Below are positions 23,880-31,884 of a stretch of 36,092 nucleotides of DNA, one piece after another; position 1 is the stretch's first letter, and each line of letters begins with the position of its first letter. The notes below the pieces were generated by a model. That model saw nothing but the letters and a program-made list of their open reading frames with translations, did no database searches and was not told the DNA's origin. Made by a program: the position numbers and the translations under genes. The stretch covers positions 1 through 36,092 of the forward strand of contig JBBRHH010000001.1 of assembly GCA_038222915.1 (NCBI GenBank), in the 5' to 3' direction. This stretch comes from JBBRHH01 sp038222915. GTDB taxonomy: Bacteria; Planctomycetota; Phycisphaerae; Tepidisphaerales; Tepidisphaeraceae.

Positions 23880-24361
23880 CTTCTCTCCGGTACTGCGAAA
23901 GCGCGAATGGGTTGTGTCCAAACCCCGGTACAGGATGTCTTATCGGAAAAATCCGTGTGCTACAACCGCGCGACGTTTGGGCTCGACGGCGGCGGACGGG
24001 GTCAGCCATGTTGCTTCCCCATCTTTCCAGGCTGCGTCCGATAAGGCTGGCCGGTTGGCGTCGCCAAGATCTATGGCTGAGTTCGCCATCGAGCGGGTTC
24101 ATCCATTAGCTCATCTATAATGGGTATTGCAGAGTCCGTCTGATAATAACACAAATTTTGATCTGCAATCGTCTTATCAGACGTGATGGGCCTGACAACT
24201 GTAATTCAGTGTATGGATGAGTCCGGTTAATTGTGGATTCTAGGTAATTGTATTAACTTCTATAATTTTACTTTACCTCAGTGCATTCATGGTTTAGTAC
24301 TTGATAGAATCGGAACGATAGTGTCAGTAAAGGGCCAGTTTGGTGGGCGATTGGAGAGGGT
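23880..24361. other. long AT-rich intergenic leader between dedA-like and PEP-CTERM genes
   Basis: The part from about 24110 to 24300 is the most AT-rich stretch of the window and includes two TATAAT words (24115-24120 and near 24262) that could be -10 boxes for the PEP-CTERM gene, though neither has a good -35. It also holds TTATCGGA (23940) with its inverted copy (24037) and the interleaved inverted repeats at 24126-24183. No tRNA or known riboswitch was recognised. Open frames here are not credible. Confidence 0.5.
24126..24183 (+). other. interleaved inverted repeats able to form a pseudoknot
   Basis: ATTGCAGA (24126-24133) can pair with TCTGCAAT (24162-24169), and CGTCTGATAA (24137-24146) can pair with TTATCAGACG (24174-24183). 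Because the arms alternate in order (A, B, A', B'), both helices can exist together only as an H-type pseudoknot; otherwise they are competing hairpins. The element is about 180 bases before the PEP-CTERM start and just downstream of a TATAAT word at 24115, so it could be the beginning of that gene's leader RNA. As DNA it could equally be paired protein-binding sites. Confidence 0.45.
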
Positions 24362-25384
24362 ATGCGCGAGGCAGCGACATCAAGTCGAGGCTGGTTTAAC
24401 CGCAGGGCTGTGGCGGCCGCCGCGAGTTCATTATTGTTGAGCTCGAGTGGCTGGGGTTCGCTTATCAATTTTGATCCAGACGGGGCCGGTGGAAATACCA
24501 CCAAACAGATTGGTACCTTCGCGTTTCTGCCGGGCAGCAGCCTGATGCAGAACGTCGCCCATTTCCACGAGGATACCGCTACCTTTCCACTTGGTTCGAC
24601 GTTTAATTTCGACGTCTATCTGCAGGCGCGGGTGGGCAATCTGCTGGACGTCACGAACACACCCGTCGCCGTCTCAGGGTTTAATACGGGCGGATTTGAA
24701 TTGACCGCGGTCACTCATTTTACCGCGACCGCAACGCGCACTTCTGCAACCAAGTTCACAATCAGTCTGCCGCCGGTCGGGCAGCAGACAAGCAACTTCT
24801 TTGAGATCTACTACGATCCCAATGCCGGCACGAAGGCGAATGATCTGGCCGGGACGGGATTTAATGATGTTAGCACTACTGCGAAACAGATTTTCAGCGG
24901 CAAGCTCATCAGTATAACGCCCACGAGCAATATCAGCGTCGATACCAGTTCGATCGATCTCTTCGACCAGTACGATGCCGACGGCGACAACTATGGCGGG
25001 ATGCAGTCGATCTTTTCGGGTGGCAATCTGAAGTTCAATACTTCGGTTGATTCGGTCGACTCCAGCTTCTTCACGGACAGTATGTCAACCTTCACGTTCA
25101 ACACATCGCTGCAATCGCCGTTTTCGTCGGTTGATCCCGGAGCGCAATTTTCGGGAGCGGCCGGGGGACGCACCGCTTCAGACACCACGTATGTTCTCCC
25201 CGATGCCGGAAGCGGGGCGCAGTCCAGCAAGACCAATGGGCTGACCGGTACCGGACTGGAGGACCAGTCATTCGCCAATGGAACGTTTACCGCCGTCCCT
25301 GAGCCGGCGTCGCTGCTCGGTTTGGCGGCCTTTGCGGGTGGGCTGATGCCGCGCCGGCGAAGCCGAACGCGATCATCTAAGTGA
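24362..25384 (+). CDS. PEP-CTERM sorting domain protein, 340 aa
   Basis: The N-terminus has a basic patch (GWFNRR) and a hydrophobic alanine/leucine/serine core, a signal peptide ending near residue 33. The body (INFDPDGAGGNTTKQIGTF onward) is rich in Ser, Thr, Phe and Asn and probably all beta, recalling the flocculation-associated PepA-like PEP-CTERM proteins, though only loosely. The C-terminus is a textbook PEP-CTERM tail: VPEP at residue 312, a hydrophobic helix and a basic end (MPRRRSRTRSSK). Such proteins are processed by an exosortase and sent to the surface or matrix; no exosortase is in this window. GGAGAGGG precedes the ATG. A long AT-rich leader lies upstream. Confidence 0.9.
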   Translation: MREAATSSRGWFNRRAVAAAASSLLLSSSGWGSLINFDPDGAGGNTTKQIGTFAFLPGSSLMQNVAHFHEDTATFPLGSTFNFDVYLQARVGNLLDVTNTPVAVSGFNTGGFELTAVTHFTATATRTSATKFTISLPPVGQQTSNFFEIYYDPNAGTKANDLAGTGFNDVSTTAKQIFSGKLISITPTSNISVDTSSIDLFDQYDADGDNYGGMQSIFSGGNLKFNTSVDSVDSSFFTDSMSTFTFNTSLQSPFSSVDPGAQFSGAAGGRTASDTTYVLPDAGSGAQSSKTNGLTGTGLEDQSFANGTFTAVPEPASLLGLAAFAGGLMPRRRSRTRSSK

Positions 25385-25390
25385 CGACAC

Positions 25391-25402
25391 GGCTAATTAG
25401 CC
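25391..25402. other. 12-bp palindrome between converging stop codons
   Basis: GGCTAATTAGCC is a perfect palindrome 7 bases after the PEP-CTERM stop; the stop codon of the decayed DUF302 frame (25397-25399) lies inside it. It could pair between the two converging transcripts or act as a weak terminator, but no loop or T-run accompanies it. Confidence 0.3.
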
Positions 25403-25719
25403 TTGGCGGCCGACTCGATCAAATTCCTTAAACAATTCTGACATGGCGCTCAACACCTGCGGCTGGTCCGCGATGCTGTGGCGTTCGGCGAGGTAACTTG
25501 GATCATCTGATTGCTCTACATCAGCGGTGTGCCGGCGGCGGGGTTTCCAAAGATCAGCAATTCAGTCGGCCGAAGGGAAAGGTTGTTGGCCCTTGCGCCG
25601 GCGGCATGATCGATACGTGCGAAGATGTGAACACTGCGCTGCGTCAGTAGCGCGGCGAGGCGGTCGAGCGTCTGCGTGACCGTACGGACACTTTGAATCG
25701 TGATCAGGCCGGCGTTCAT
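25397..25719 (-). pseudogene. DUF302 family gene with internal deletion and frameshift
   Basis: The frame from the ATG at 25719 gives 67 aa with the DUF302 pattern: GLITIQSVRTVTQTLDRLAA, VHIFARIDHAAGARANNLSL, RPTELLIFGNPAAGTPLM, then a stop at 25516. Just beyond, in another frame, the expected DUF302 C-terminus follows: DDPSYLAERHSIADQ and LSAMSELFKEFDRVGRQG, ending at 25397. The roughly 28 residues that normally join these parts are missing, so the gene has suffered a deletion that also shifted the frame. Its ATG overlaps the stop of the anti-sigma gene (ATGA), showing that it was the third member of the sigma/anti-sigma operon. A 67-aa stub might still be made. Confidence 0.75.
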
Positions 25720-27542
25720 TTTTGCGATGCGGGTTCGTCGGCGTTAACCGGCTTGGTCGTCGCATCGGTGTGCGGAATGTTCAGCGCTGGTGCGGTTGCC
25801 GGACCGGCCGCTGCGAGCGGCGTATTTTGCAGGACAATCACGAAGTCATACAACTCAGCGGCGGACTCTTCCGCGACGCCGTTCGCCTTTCGCAGGCCGA
25901 CCGTGACATCCGAAGGCCGCGTGGTGGCGGCCGACGGTAGCGTCGCGCTGGGACGCGTCGCCGCGCCAAAGGCGGTCGCCGCGTTCTGGGCCCCGGCGAT
26001 CTTTGCCTGCCCCGGATCACTGGCCAGCTTGTCGGATTTCTCAACAACCTTGCCGTCCGTATTCACACTGCCTATAGCCCCGCCGCCAAACTGTTGGCCC
26101 GACGCAAGGGATCGAAGCGTTGTAGCTCCTGGCATGGTGGACGGTTTGCCCGGCATGATGCCCGCGCCGCCACCCCCACCGGGCTTCATCCCGAGCTGCC
26201 GACTCATCACTTCCGCGCGAGCCGATTTCCGAACCTCCATCGACCATTGCGCATCGTGCTCAGCATTCAGCGATTTGGTCAGTTCCTCGACCTGTGCGCC
26301 GTTCAAGGCGCGGGCCACGATGACCGTGCGGTGCGAGCCGCTTTCACTGCCCTCCGCAAGCTCGGGCTGCGTCGCGGCACCTTTCATCTTGGCGGAGTTG
26401 GCCAGCACCAGGTCATGGCTGCCGTCAGGCGATGTTGTTGGCGAAGGCGAAAGCGTTACTCCGGGAGCGACCTGCAGTTCTGCAGGATGGGTGGCCGGAG
26501 TTGCCCCACTTCCCCGGCTCGCTCCCTGGCCGGCCGGCGCGGCGGGCGCTGTGTCACCCGCCCGGCGTGGAAGCTGTGCTGTGGCAATCGCCGATCGCTC
26601 TCGCGCTTTCGCATCCTCCGCCGCGGCATCCGAGAGCGTACTGTCGGCCACGGGATTTGGACCTGCCGGAATGGCGGCTGGTGCGCCCGCCCCATCCAAC
26701 TCCTTCGCATCCTTCCGGCGGGCCGCGACGGACTCATCGCCGACAGGATTGGTATCCCATCGAATGTTGTTTGTATTGAAGTAGCTGACGAGCCTGTTAC
26801 TGACGGCGTCCACATCCCGTGTAACTCCCACCATCACAATCGGCCCGATGTTCCGCGCGCTCTCAAGGCTTCGATCAGCCATCGCGCTCCGTAGCGTCTT
26901 CATCTCTTCCCGCTTCAACATCAGAGCGCCCTTGCCAACCTGTTCGGCAAGAATTCCGTCAGGAAAATCCTTGTCGTCCTTGGATGCAAGGGTTGGCGTG
27001 GTTCCGCCGGACGTCTCACTCTTTTTCAAGGCGTCATGTTCGCCCTTGGCCAGCGTATCTGATGGCTGGGCTGCGTCGGAATGAGCCACCACTGCCTGCG
27101 TTTCAGAACTCTGGGTTGATGGCGCTGTAACGATGGGGTTGGAAGGTCCGCCGGTCGGCGCGATGACTACCTGCTGGCCGGACCGCGGGAGCATGTTGTA
27201 GATGACAACGCCAAGGCCGCTGGCGAGAAGCAACACAGCCGCCGCCGCCATGATCTGCGGCCAGCGGTTGATGCGCATATCCGAAACCTGTTCATCCGCC
27301 TGATCGTCAAGCAGCACGGCCCGCTCCAGATGCCCCTGGATGGATTCGGCGATGTCCGCCGGCGCCTTGGCGCGTGGCAGCTCGCGCACCATCACCCGCT
27401 GACGCTTAAGCTCTTCAATAACAGCGCGATGATTGGGATTGGCGGCCAGGTGCTTTTCGATGTCGGCGATCTCGTTGGCATCGAGATCCCCGTCGATGTA
27501 GGCACACAGCTTGGCTTCGATATGTTCGGCGTTCTGGGACAT
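25716..27542 (-). CDS. anti-sigma-factor-like membrane protein with large extracytoplasmic part, 608 aa
   Basis: The N-terminus (residues about 6-52) reads like the zinc-binding anti-sigma domain: HIEAKLCAYIDGDLDANEIA followed by DIEKHLAANPNHRAVIEEL. The usual HLxxCxxC is replaced by HLAANPNH, so zinc binding is probably lost or altered. A membrane segment follows at about 94-118 (MAAAAVLLLASGLGVVIYNML). The remaining 490 residues are extracytoplasmic, rich in Ala, Thr, Pro and Ser, with a folded-looking part around RTVIVARALNGAQVEEL and a GGGGGAG stretch. It follows the ECF sigma gene by 107 bases and is presumably its antagonist. The ATG at 27542 is preferred to a GTG at 27569; neither has a strong binding site. 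An inverted repeat GTTACC-TG-GGTAAC lies at 27553-27566. Confidence 0.75.
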   Translation of the reverse strand: MSQNAEHIEAKLCAYIDGDLDANEIADIEKHLAANPNHRAVIEELKRQRVMVRELPRAKAPADIAESIQGHLERAVLLDDQADEQVSDMRINRWPQIMAAAAVLLLASGLGVVIYNMLPRSGQQVVIAPTGGPSNPIVTAPSTQSSETQAVVAHSDAAQPSDTLAKGEHDALKKSETSGGTTPTLASKDDKDFPDGILAEQVGKGALMLKREEMKTLRSAMADRSLESARNIGPIVMVGVTRDVDAVSNRLVSYFNTNNIRWDTNPVGDESVAARRKDAKELDGAGAPAAIPAGPNPVADSTLSDAAAEDAKARERSAIATAQLPRRAGDTAPAAPAGQGASRGSGATPATHPAELQVAPGVTLSPSPTTSPDGSHDLVLANSAKMKGAATQPELAEGSESGSHRTVIVARALNGAQVEELTKSLNAEHDAQWSMEVRKSARAEVMSRQLGMKPGGGGGAGIMPGKPSTMPGATTLRSLASGQQFGGGAIGSVNTDGKVVEKSDKLASDPGQAKIAGAQNAATAFGAATRPSATLPSAATTRPSDVTVGLRKANGVAEESAAELYDFVIVLQNTPLAAAGPATAPALNIPHTDATTKPVNADEPASQK

Positions 27543-27649
27543 TGTAAGCACCGTTACCTGGGTAACCACTCTTTGCGCCGCAAGGCACTGGAGTAATCGC
27601 CCGGAGCGATTGATCCTTTACTGGGTTTTTCGGGTCATGGACAACGCGG

Positions 27650-28381
27650 TTACCGTCGGCGATCCGAAAAGTAAGCCTTCAACTCGTCCCGAAGGGCGAG
27701 CCGGGCGCGAAACAGGCGGCTCTTCAGGGTTCCCAGCGGCAGGTCGAGCACGTCGGCCATCTGCTGGTAATCGAACCCTTCGACATCCCGCATCACAAGG
27801 ACAGCCCGATATTCGGCATCAAGGCGTCCCAGTGCTGCAAGCACCTGTTCACTGCGCTCGCGACGTTCGAGGTCCTGAGGGGGAAGCTCGGCCTGGTCCT
27901 GGGCCAAGCGATCCATCAGGTTGGAGGCCTGATCGTCGCCGGTGTCGTGGCGGCCTTTGCCGTTGGACGAAGAGAGCGAGAAGACCCGATGGCGTTGCAC
28001 CTTCCGCAACTGGCTGATCGCCAGATTGACGGCGATGCGAAAGAGCCAGGTATACGGGGAGGCATCGCCGCGGAAGCTGTCAAGCTTCATGAGGCCGCGG
28101 GTAAACGCCTCCTGGGTCAGCTCGCGGGCCTCTTCGTGGTCGCCCACGATACGGAGCACCGCGTTGTACAGCCGATCCTGATAAGCCACCACAAGTTCGC
28201 CGTAGGATGCACGGTCGCCTTTTTGCGCCCGTCGCAGCCAATCCGCTTCGCGTGCCGCCTCGAGATCGAGGGTTTGCGGGAAGCGGTCGGCCTCTTGCTG
28301 TGTCCTGCTCAGGCTCGACATGGGGTTTGACGATGGTTGATTGAAAAGGTTCCGCGGAATTTTCTGTACTTCCTGTGCCAA
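27650..28381 (-). CDS. RNA polymerase sigma factor, ECF subfamily
   Basis: Directs RNA polymerase to a stress or envelope regulon. Region 2 is clear (AYQDRLYNAVLRIVGDHEEA, QEAFTRGLMKLDSFRG, TWLFRIAVNLAISQLRK) and region 4 has the expected helix-turn-helix (GRLDAEYRAVLVMRDVEGFD, MADVLDLPLGTLKSRLFRAR). The linker between them is longer than usual and polar. Start choice: a TTG at 28381 has a perfect AGGAGG (28395-28390) with eight bases spacing, whereas the in-frame ATG at 28321 has none, so the 243-aa form is taken. A sigma-70-type promoter lies at 28449-28421. The next gene is the likely anti-sigma factor. Confidence 0.95.
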   Translation of the reverse strand: MAQEVQKIPRNLFNQPSSNPMSSLSRTQQEADRFPQTLDLEAAREADWLRRAQKGDRASYGELVVAYQDRLYNAVLRIVGDHEEARELTQEAFTRGLMKLDSFRGDASPYTWLFRIAVNLAISQLRKVQRHRVFSLSSSNGKGRHDTGDDQASNLMDRLAQDQAELPPQDLERRERSEQVLAALGRLDAEYRAVLVMRDVEGFDYQQMADVLDLPLGTLKSRLFRARLALRDELKAYFSDRRR

Positions 28382-28389
28382 ACGGTGGT

Positions 28390-28395
28390 CCTCCT
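28390..28395 (-). promoter_or_regulatory. perfect AGGAGG ribosome binding site that fixes a TTG start
   Basis: AGGAGG lies eight bases before TTG at 28381. It is the strongest Shine-Dalgarno match in the window and decides that the sigma factor begins at this TTG rather than at the ATG 60 bases downstream. A strong site paired with a weak start codon may set a moderate, tunable level. Confidence 0.8.
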
Positions 28396-28420
28396 GACCG
28401 TGCTGCCGCGAAAGAATTCC

Positions 28421-28449
28421 ACTATGCCACTGTAATACAAGAACGTCAA
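28421..28449 (-). promoter_or_regulatory. sigma-70-type promoter for the ECF sigma operon
   Basis: On the minus strand TTGACG (28449-28444), a 17-base spacer and CATAGT (28426-28421) are well placed; transcription would begin near 28414, leaving a leader of about 33 bases with the AGGAGG site. The match is five of six and four of six. A second, ECF-dependent promoter was not recognised. Confidence 0.5.
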
Positions 28450-28830
28450 CGAATCGCCGGCCGCAAAGAAAAATTTAACAATCGCCATTTTTGCCGGACG
28501 TATCCACTGCGCGGCGTCACTGCACGGTCCGTTAACTCCACGCGCAAGGTCGCAAAACGTCGCAGCGCGGCCATATCGGGCTCGATGTTCAAGAATCTGA
28601 CCCATCCGTCATAGATGTCACCGGCTGCCCTCAATCCTGCTCAGATTCTCACACCATCATTCCAGAACCGTTCCGCACCGTGATTTTTTCTTGACGCCTC
28701 TCTCGACCCCTGAGCATCGCCGCTCGCAACGGGACCATCAACAGCAAACTAACGACAACGGTAGTCTCTTCGTCTCCAAGACTGCTGCGATCAACTCCAA
28801 AACCCGTCTAAAACTCCCCTCAGAAGGACA
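28450..28830. other. intergenic region upstream of the PQQ-propeller gene
   Basis: This stretch separates the sigma operon promoter (-) from the secreted propeller gene (+). Short open frames in it have no binding sites or recognisable products. An AT-rich stretch with TTGACG near 28692 could be a -35, but no matching -10 follows. No repeat or RNA gene was seen. Confidence 0.45.
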
Positions 28831-31800
28831 ATGAGAATGTTGCTGAGAACGCTGTTGATGTTCTCGATCTTCAGTTCAGTGTGCACCGCCGCCGCTGACC
28901 TGACCGCCCCACCACCGGCCATCGCAGACTGGCCTCAATATCGCGGACCGACACGCGACGGCATCGCCCCCGTCGGCCCAAAACTGCTCGACCACTGGCC
29001 CAAAGAAGGGCCGAAGCTGATCTGGAAAAGCGCCTCCCTCTGGAACAAACTCGGCGGCGGAACCGAGAAAGACCTCCTGCCCCACTCCGGCTGCGGCAGC
29101 ATCACCATCGCCGGCGGCCGTGCCTTCATATTCGCCAATTTCAAACGCAACACGGGCGAGGCCGGAAAGGTTGTCCTCACCACCAAAGACCTCACCAGCC
29201 TGGGATGGATCGAAGGAGTGCCCGACGATCTGGCCAAAAAAGTGGAAGTAGAAAGAACCAAAGGCAAGGGAGCGAAACTCAAACGCGGTCCCGAACTGGA
29301 CGCATACGCAAAAAAATACATCGCCGACGTCGATCCTGAGCTGACAAAACAGTTCGGCCCATGGATTCAACGCCGCCTGACCAAAGAACCCCCGCCCAAA
29401 AACCTGAACCGGCTGATCGAAGCCGAAGCTTCCGCCCTGAACGGTGACCCTATATTCGAGTGGAGCTTTCTGGAGAAGCTCGCGACGGTCCGCGATAAAG
29501 AATTCCCCACCGTCGAAGCCATGGATGCACAGTTGGATGGAGTGCTCAACCCGTGGAAGAGCAATTCAGGCAACGCCGTTCGCGTGTTGTTGATCAACCG
29601 CGCTATCAGTTACTTCGACGCCATCATCTGCCTCGACGCCGCCACCGGCGCGCAAATCTGGCGGAAGGAGTTTCCCGGCAGCGTCAGCCCCTATGCAGGC
29701 GCGGCCAACGTCGGCGCTTCAAGCACGCCGGCGATCTGGGAGGACAAGTGCTACGTCGCGGGCAGCACCGCGATGTATTGCCTCTCGGTAAACGACGGCT
29801 CAGTGGTCTGGCAGGACGAGACCGAGTTCAGCAACTCCTCGCCGCTGCTGAAAAACGGCATCGCCTATGTCCTTGTTCCGGAGCCGACAGCGTACGACGC
29901 AAAGACCGGCCGAATACTCTGGCGTCAGCCTTCACTCAACAATCCAAATTCCTCATTCATATCGTGGTCCTCGGGCGGCAAGGACTACCTCATCATCAGC
30001 TTCCAGGGAGGCGTCTACTCCACCCCCTCCGGCGGCATCTACTGCCTCGACCCGGCCAACGGCGCAGTCCTCTGGAAAACTTTTTGCCCCGGCAGCTCCG
30101 TTCCGGTCTTGGCCGGAGTCGACACGCTGGTGATGGAGAGCAGCCACAACATGACGATGGCGTTCAAAATCTCGCCGGAGAAGATCGAGAAAATCTGGGA
30201 AACCAAAAAGACCGGCGACACGCGCGGCGAAAGCCCGGTGATTTTCCAGGATCACGTCTACATTTCCGGCGGCTGCCACAGCAACAATCCCCTGCGCTGC
30301 CTTGATCTGAAGACAGGCGAAATCCTCTGGAACCCGCGTCAAATGAGCGCGGCCGAGGCAAGCTCGCCCGTTCTGGTCGACGGCAAAATCATCGCGATGC
30401 TCGAGAACAGTGAGAACAGCCTGTATGCGGTGATGTACAGGGCGACGCCGGAACAATACGAGGAACTGGGTCGATTCAACCCGGACGCAGGTCCGGGCGC
30501 GTCTCCAGTGGTCGTCAGCGGAAAACTGTATCTGAGACTTCAGGATTGCATCGCCTGCTACGACCTCACCGGCCCCGATCAGGGCGCACCGGCGTTCGCG
30601 ACGACGCGCACTTCAACGCCGCCACTGACAATCACTCCGGCATCAACCACCCGGCCGGCTGCAACGAACAACACCAAACCTGTTCTGACCGACAGTACCA
30701 ACATCCGAGGCTGGCGCGGCGACGGGACAGGCCACTTCGCGCTGGCCGAGCCTCCCACCCAATGGAGCGAAACCAAAAACGTGAAATGGCGCACCGCGGT
30801 CGGCGCAGGCAGTTCGACGCCGGTCGCCTCCGGAAACAGGGTCTTCGTCACCTCCGAGAAATGCACGCTCAACTGCATCGACCGCAAAAGCGGCCAACTT
30901 CTCTGGAAAAAGACCACCCGCGTCCAGGACGCGCCAGCGGACTTCCGGGAAACCGTGCAGGACAGTTTCGAGCGCCCGCGCCCGTCCGGCCTCGCGGCCG
31001 CCACACCCGTCTGCGACGGCGAACACGTCTTCGTCCTCTTCGGCACCGGCGAAGTAAGCTGCTACGACTTCGAAGGCAATCGCACCTGGTCACGATTCAT
31101 CAAACCTGCGGCCATGCAATACGGCCACAGCGCATCCCCATTGCTGGCCGATGGAACACTAGTCGTCAGTCTCGATGGGCTCACCGCGCTGGATTCCAAA
31201 ACCGGCAAGACAATCTGGGAAAACAAAGCCGTCAAACCCGCCTACGGTTGTCCGGTGTTGATGACGCTGGGCGCCACACGGCTGGTCATCACACCAACGG
31301 GTTTCGTGGTCAGGCTCGCCGATGGAAGCATTCTCGCAAAAGAGATCGCCGAAAACCTGGAGGGCGATGAATATTCCATCAGCCCGCTCGTGCACGACAA
31401 CGTCGTCTACTACATGGACAGCAACTGCAGCGCCGTAAAGCTTTCGCTGAACGGCGAGTCGGTCGTGAAGAAAACGCTCTGGACGACCGAGCTCCCCGAA
31501 GCGGCCATCGGCTCCCCGACCTACCACAATGGCCTGATTTTCGTCTGCACCACCACAGGCCACTACAGCGTCTGTGACGCCACGACGGGCAAGCCTGTGC
31601 TGATCGATCCCAAGTCCGGCAAATCAATGGACGATTGCGTCCTGGGCCAGGACGCGCCCGACGATTCAACCGTGGCCAACTTCTACCCAAGCGTGACGAT
31701 CGCGGACAAATGCGTGTACGTGAGCAACGACAAAGGCCGGACGTTCGTACTGGACGCGGCGAAATCGTTCAAAGAGGTGCAGCGAAATACATTGCCGGCC

Positions 31801-31884
31801 GGATCCGGGGCAAGCCTGTTTTTTGACGGGTCAGATCTGTTCATCCGAGGCGGCAACGATCTGTATCGCGTCACCGGGAAATAG
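28831..31884 (+). CDS. secreted PQQ-like beta-propeller protein with two propellers, 1017 aa
   Basis: A signal peptide (MRMLLRTLLMFSIFSSVCTAAA) is followed by the typical opening DWPQYRGPTRDGIAPVGPKL. Propeller blades show the repeated pattern of a short strand, Gly, and LDAATGAQIWRKEFPG-type turns (also LDLKTGEILWNPR, YDAKTGRILWRQP, LDSKTGKTIWENK). Near residue 626 the opening pattern recurs (RGWRGDGTGHFALAEPPTQW, KWRTAVGAGSSTPV), so the chain is two propellers in tandem joined by a Thr/Pro-rich linker (about 590-620). A stretch of charged helices (about 130-240) is inserted in the first propeller. Such proteins are usually annotated outer-membrane-assembly-like or PQQ-binding, but there are no clear cofactor residues, so enzymatic activity is doubtful. 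AGAAGGAC precedes the ATG. It ends overlapping 31871-32347 by 14 bases. Confidence 0.9.
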   Translation: MRMLLRTLLMFSIFSSVCTAAADLTAPPPAIADWPQYRGPTRDGIAPVGPKLLDHWPKEGPKLIWKSASLWNKLGGGTEKDLLPHSGCGSITIAGGRAFIFANFKRNTGEAGKVVLTTKDLTSLGWIEGVPDDLAKKVEVERTKGKGAKLKRGPELDAYAKKYIADVDPELTKQFGPWIQRRLTKEPPPKNLNRLIEAEASALNGDPIFEWSFLEKLATVRDKEFPTVEAMDAQLDGVLNPWKSNSGNAVRVLLINRAISYFDAIICLDAATGAQIWRKEFPGSVSPYAGAANVGASSTPAIWEDKCYVAGSTAMYCLSVNDGSVVWQDETEFSNSSPLLKNGIAYVLVPEPTAYDAKTGRILWRQPSLNNPNSSFISWSSGGKDYLIISFQGGVYSTPSGGIYCLDPANGAVLWKTFCPGSSVPVLAGVDTLVMESSHNMTMAFKISPEKIEKIWETKKTGDTRGESPVIFQDHVYISGGCHSNNPLRCLDLKTGEILWNPRQMSAAEASSPVLVDGKIIAMLENSENSLYAVMYRATPEQYEELGRFNPDAGPGASPVVVSGKLYLRLQDCIACYDLTGPDQGAPAFATTRTSTPPLTITPASTTRPAATNNTKPVLTDSTNIRGWRGDGTGHFALAEPPTQWSETKNVKWRTAVGAGSSTPVASGNRVFVTSEKCTLNCIDRKSGQLLWKKTTRVQDAPADFRETVQDSFERPRPSGLAAATPVCDGEHVFVLFGTGEVSCYDFEGNRTWSRFIKPAAMQYGHSASPLLADGTLVVSLDGLTALDSKTGKTIWENKAVKPAYGCPVLMTLGATRLVITPTGFVVRLADGSILAKEIAENLEGDEYSISPLVHDNVVYYMDSNCSAVKLSLNGESVVKKTLWTTELPEAAIGSPTYHNGLIFVCTTTGHYSVCDATTGKPVLIDPKSGKSMDDCVLGQDAPDDSTVANFYPSVTIADKCVYVSNDKGRTFVLDAAKSFKEVQRNTLPAGSGASLFFDGSDLFIRGGNDLYRVTGK

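Noticed and set aside
23202..24044. + strand frame of 280 codons opposite the DedA gene
   Set aside because: Asp/Glu/Gly/His-rich antisense shadow; the DedA motifs on the other strand are unambiguous.
20416..24181. TTATC words considered as DnaA boxes marking a replication origin
   Set aside because: They continue as GGA or AGA rather than the NCACA of DnaA boxes, are spread over kilobases, and no dnaA or dnaN gene is near.
24126..24183. Intergenic element considered as a known riboswitch or tRNA
   Set aside because: No conserved core of a known riboswitch and no cloverleaf could be drawn; kept only as an unassigned structured element.
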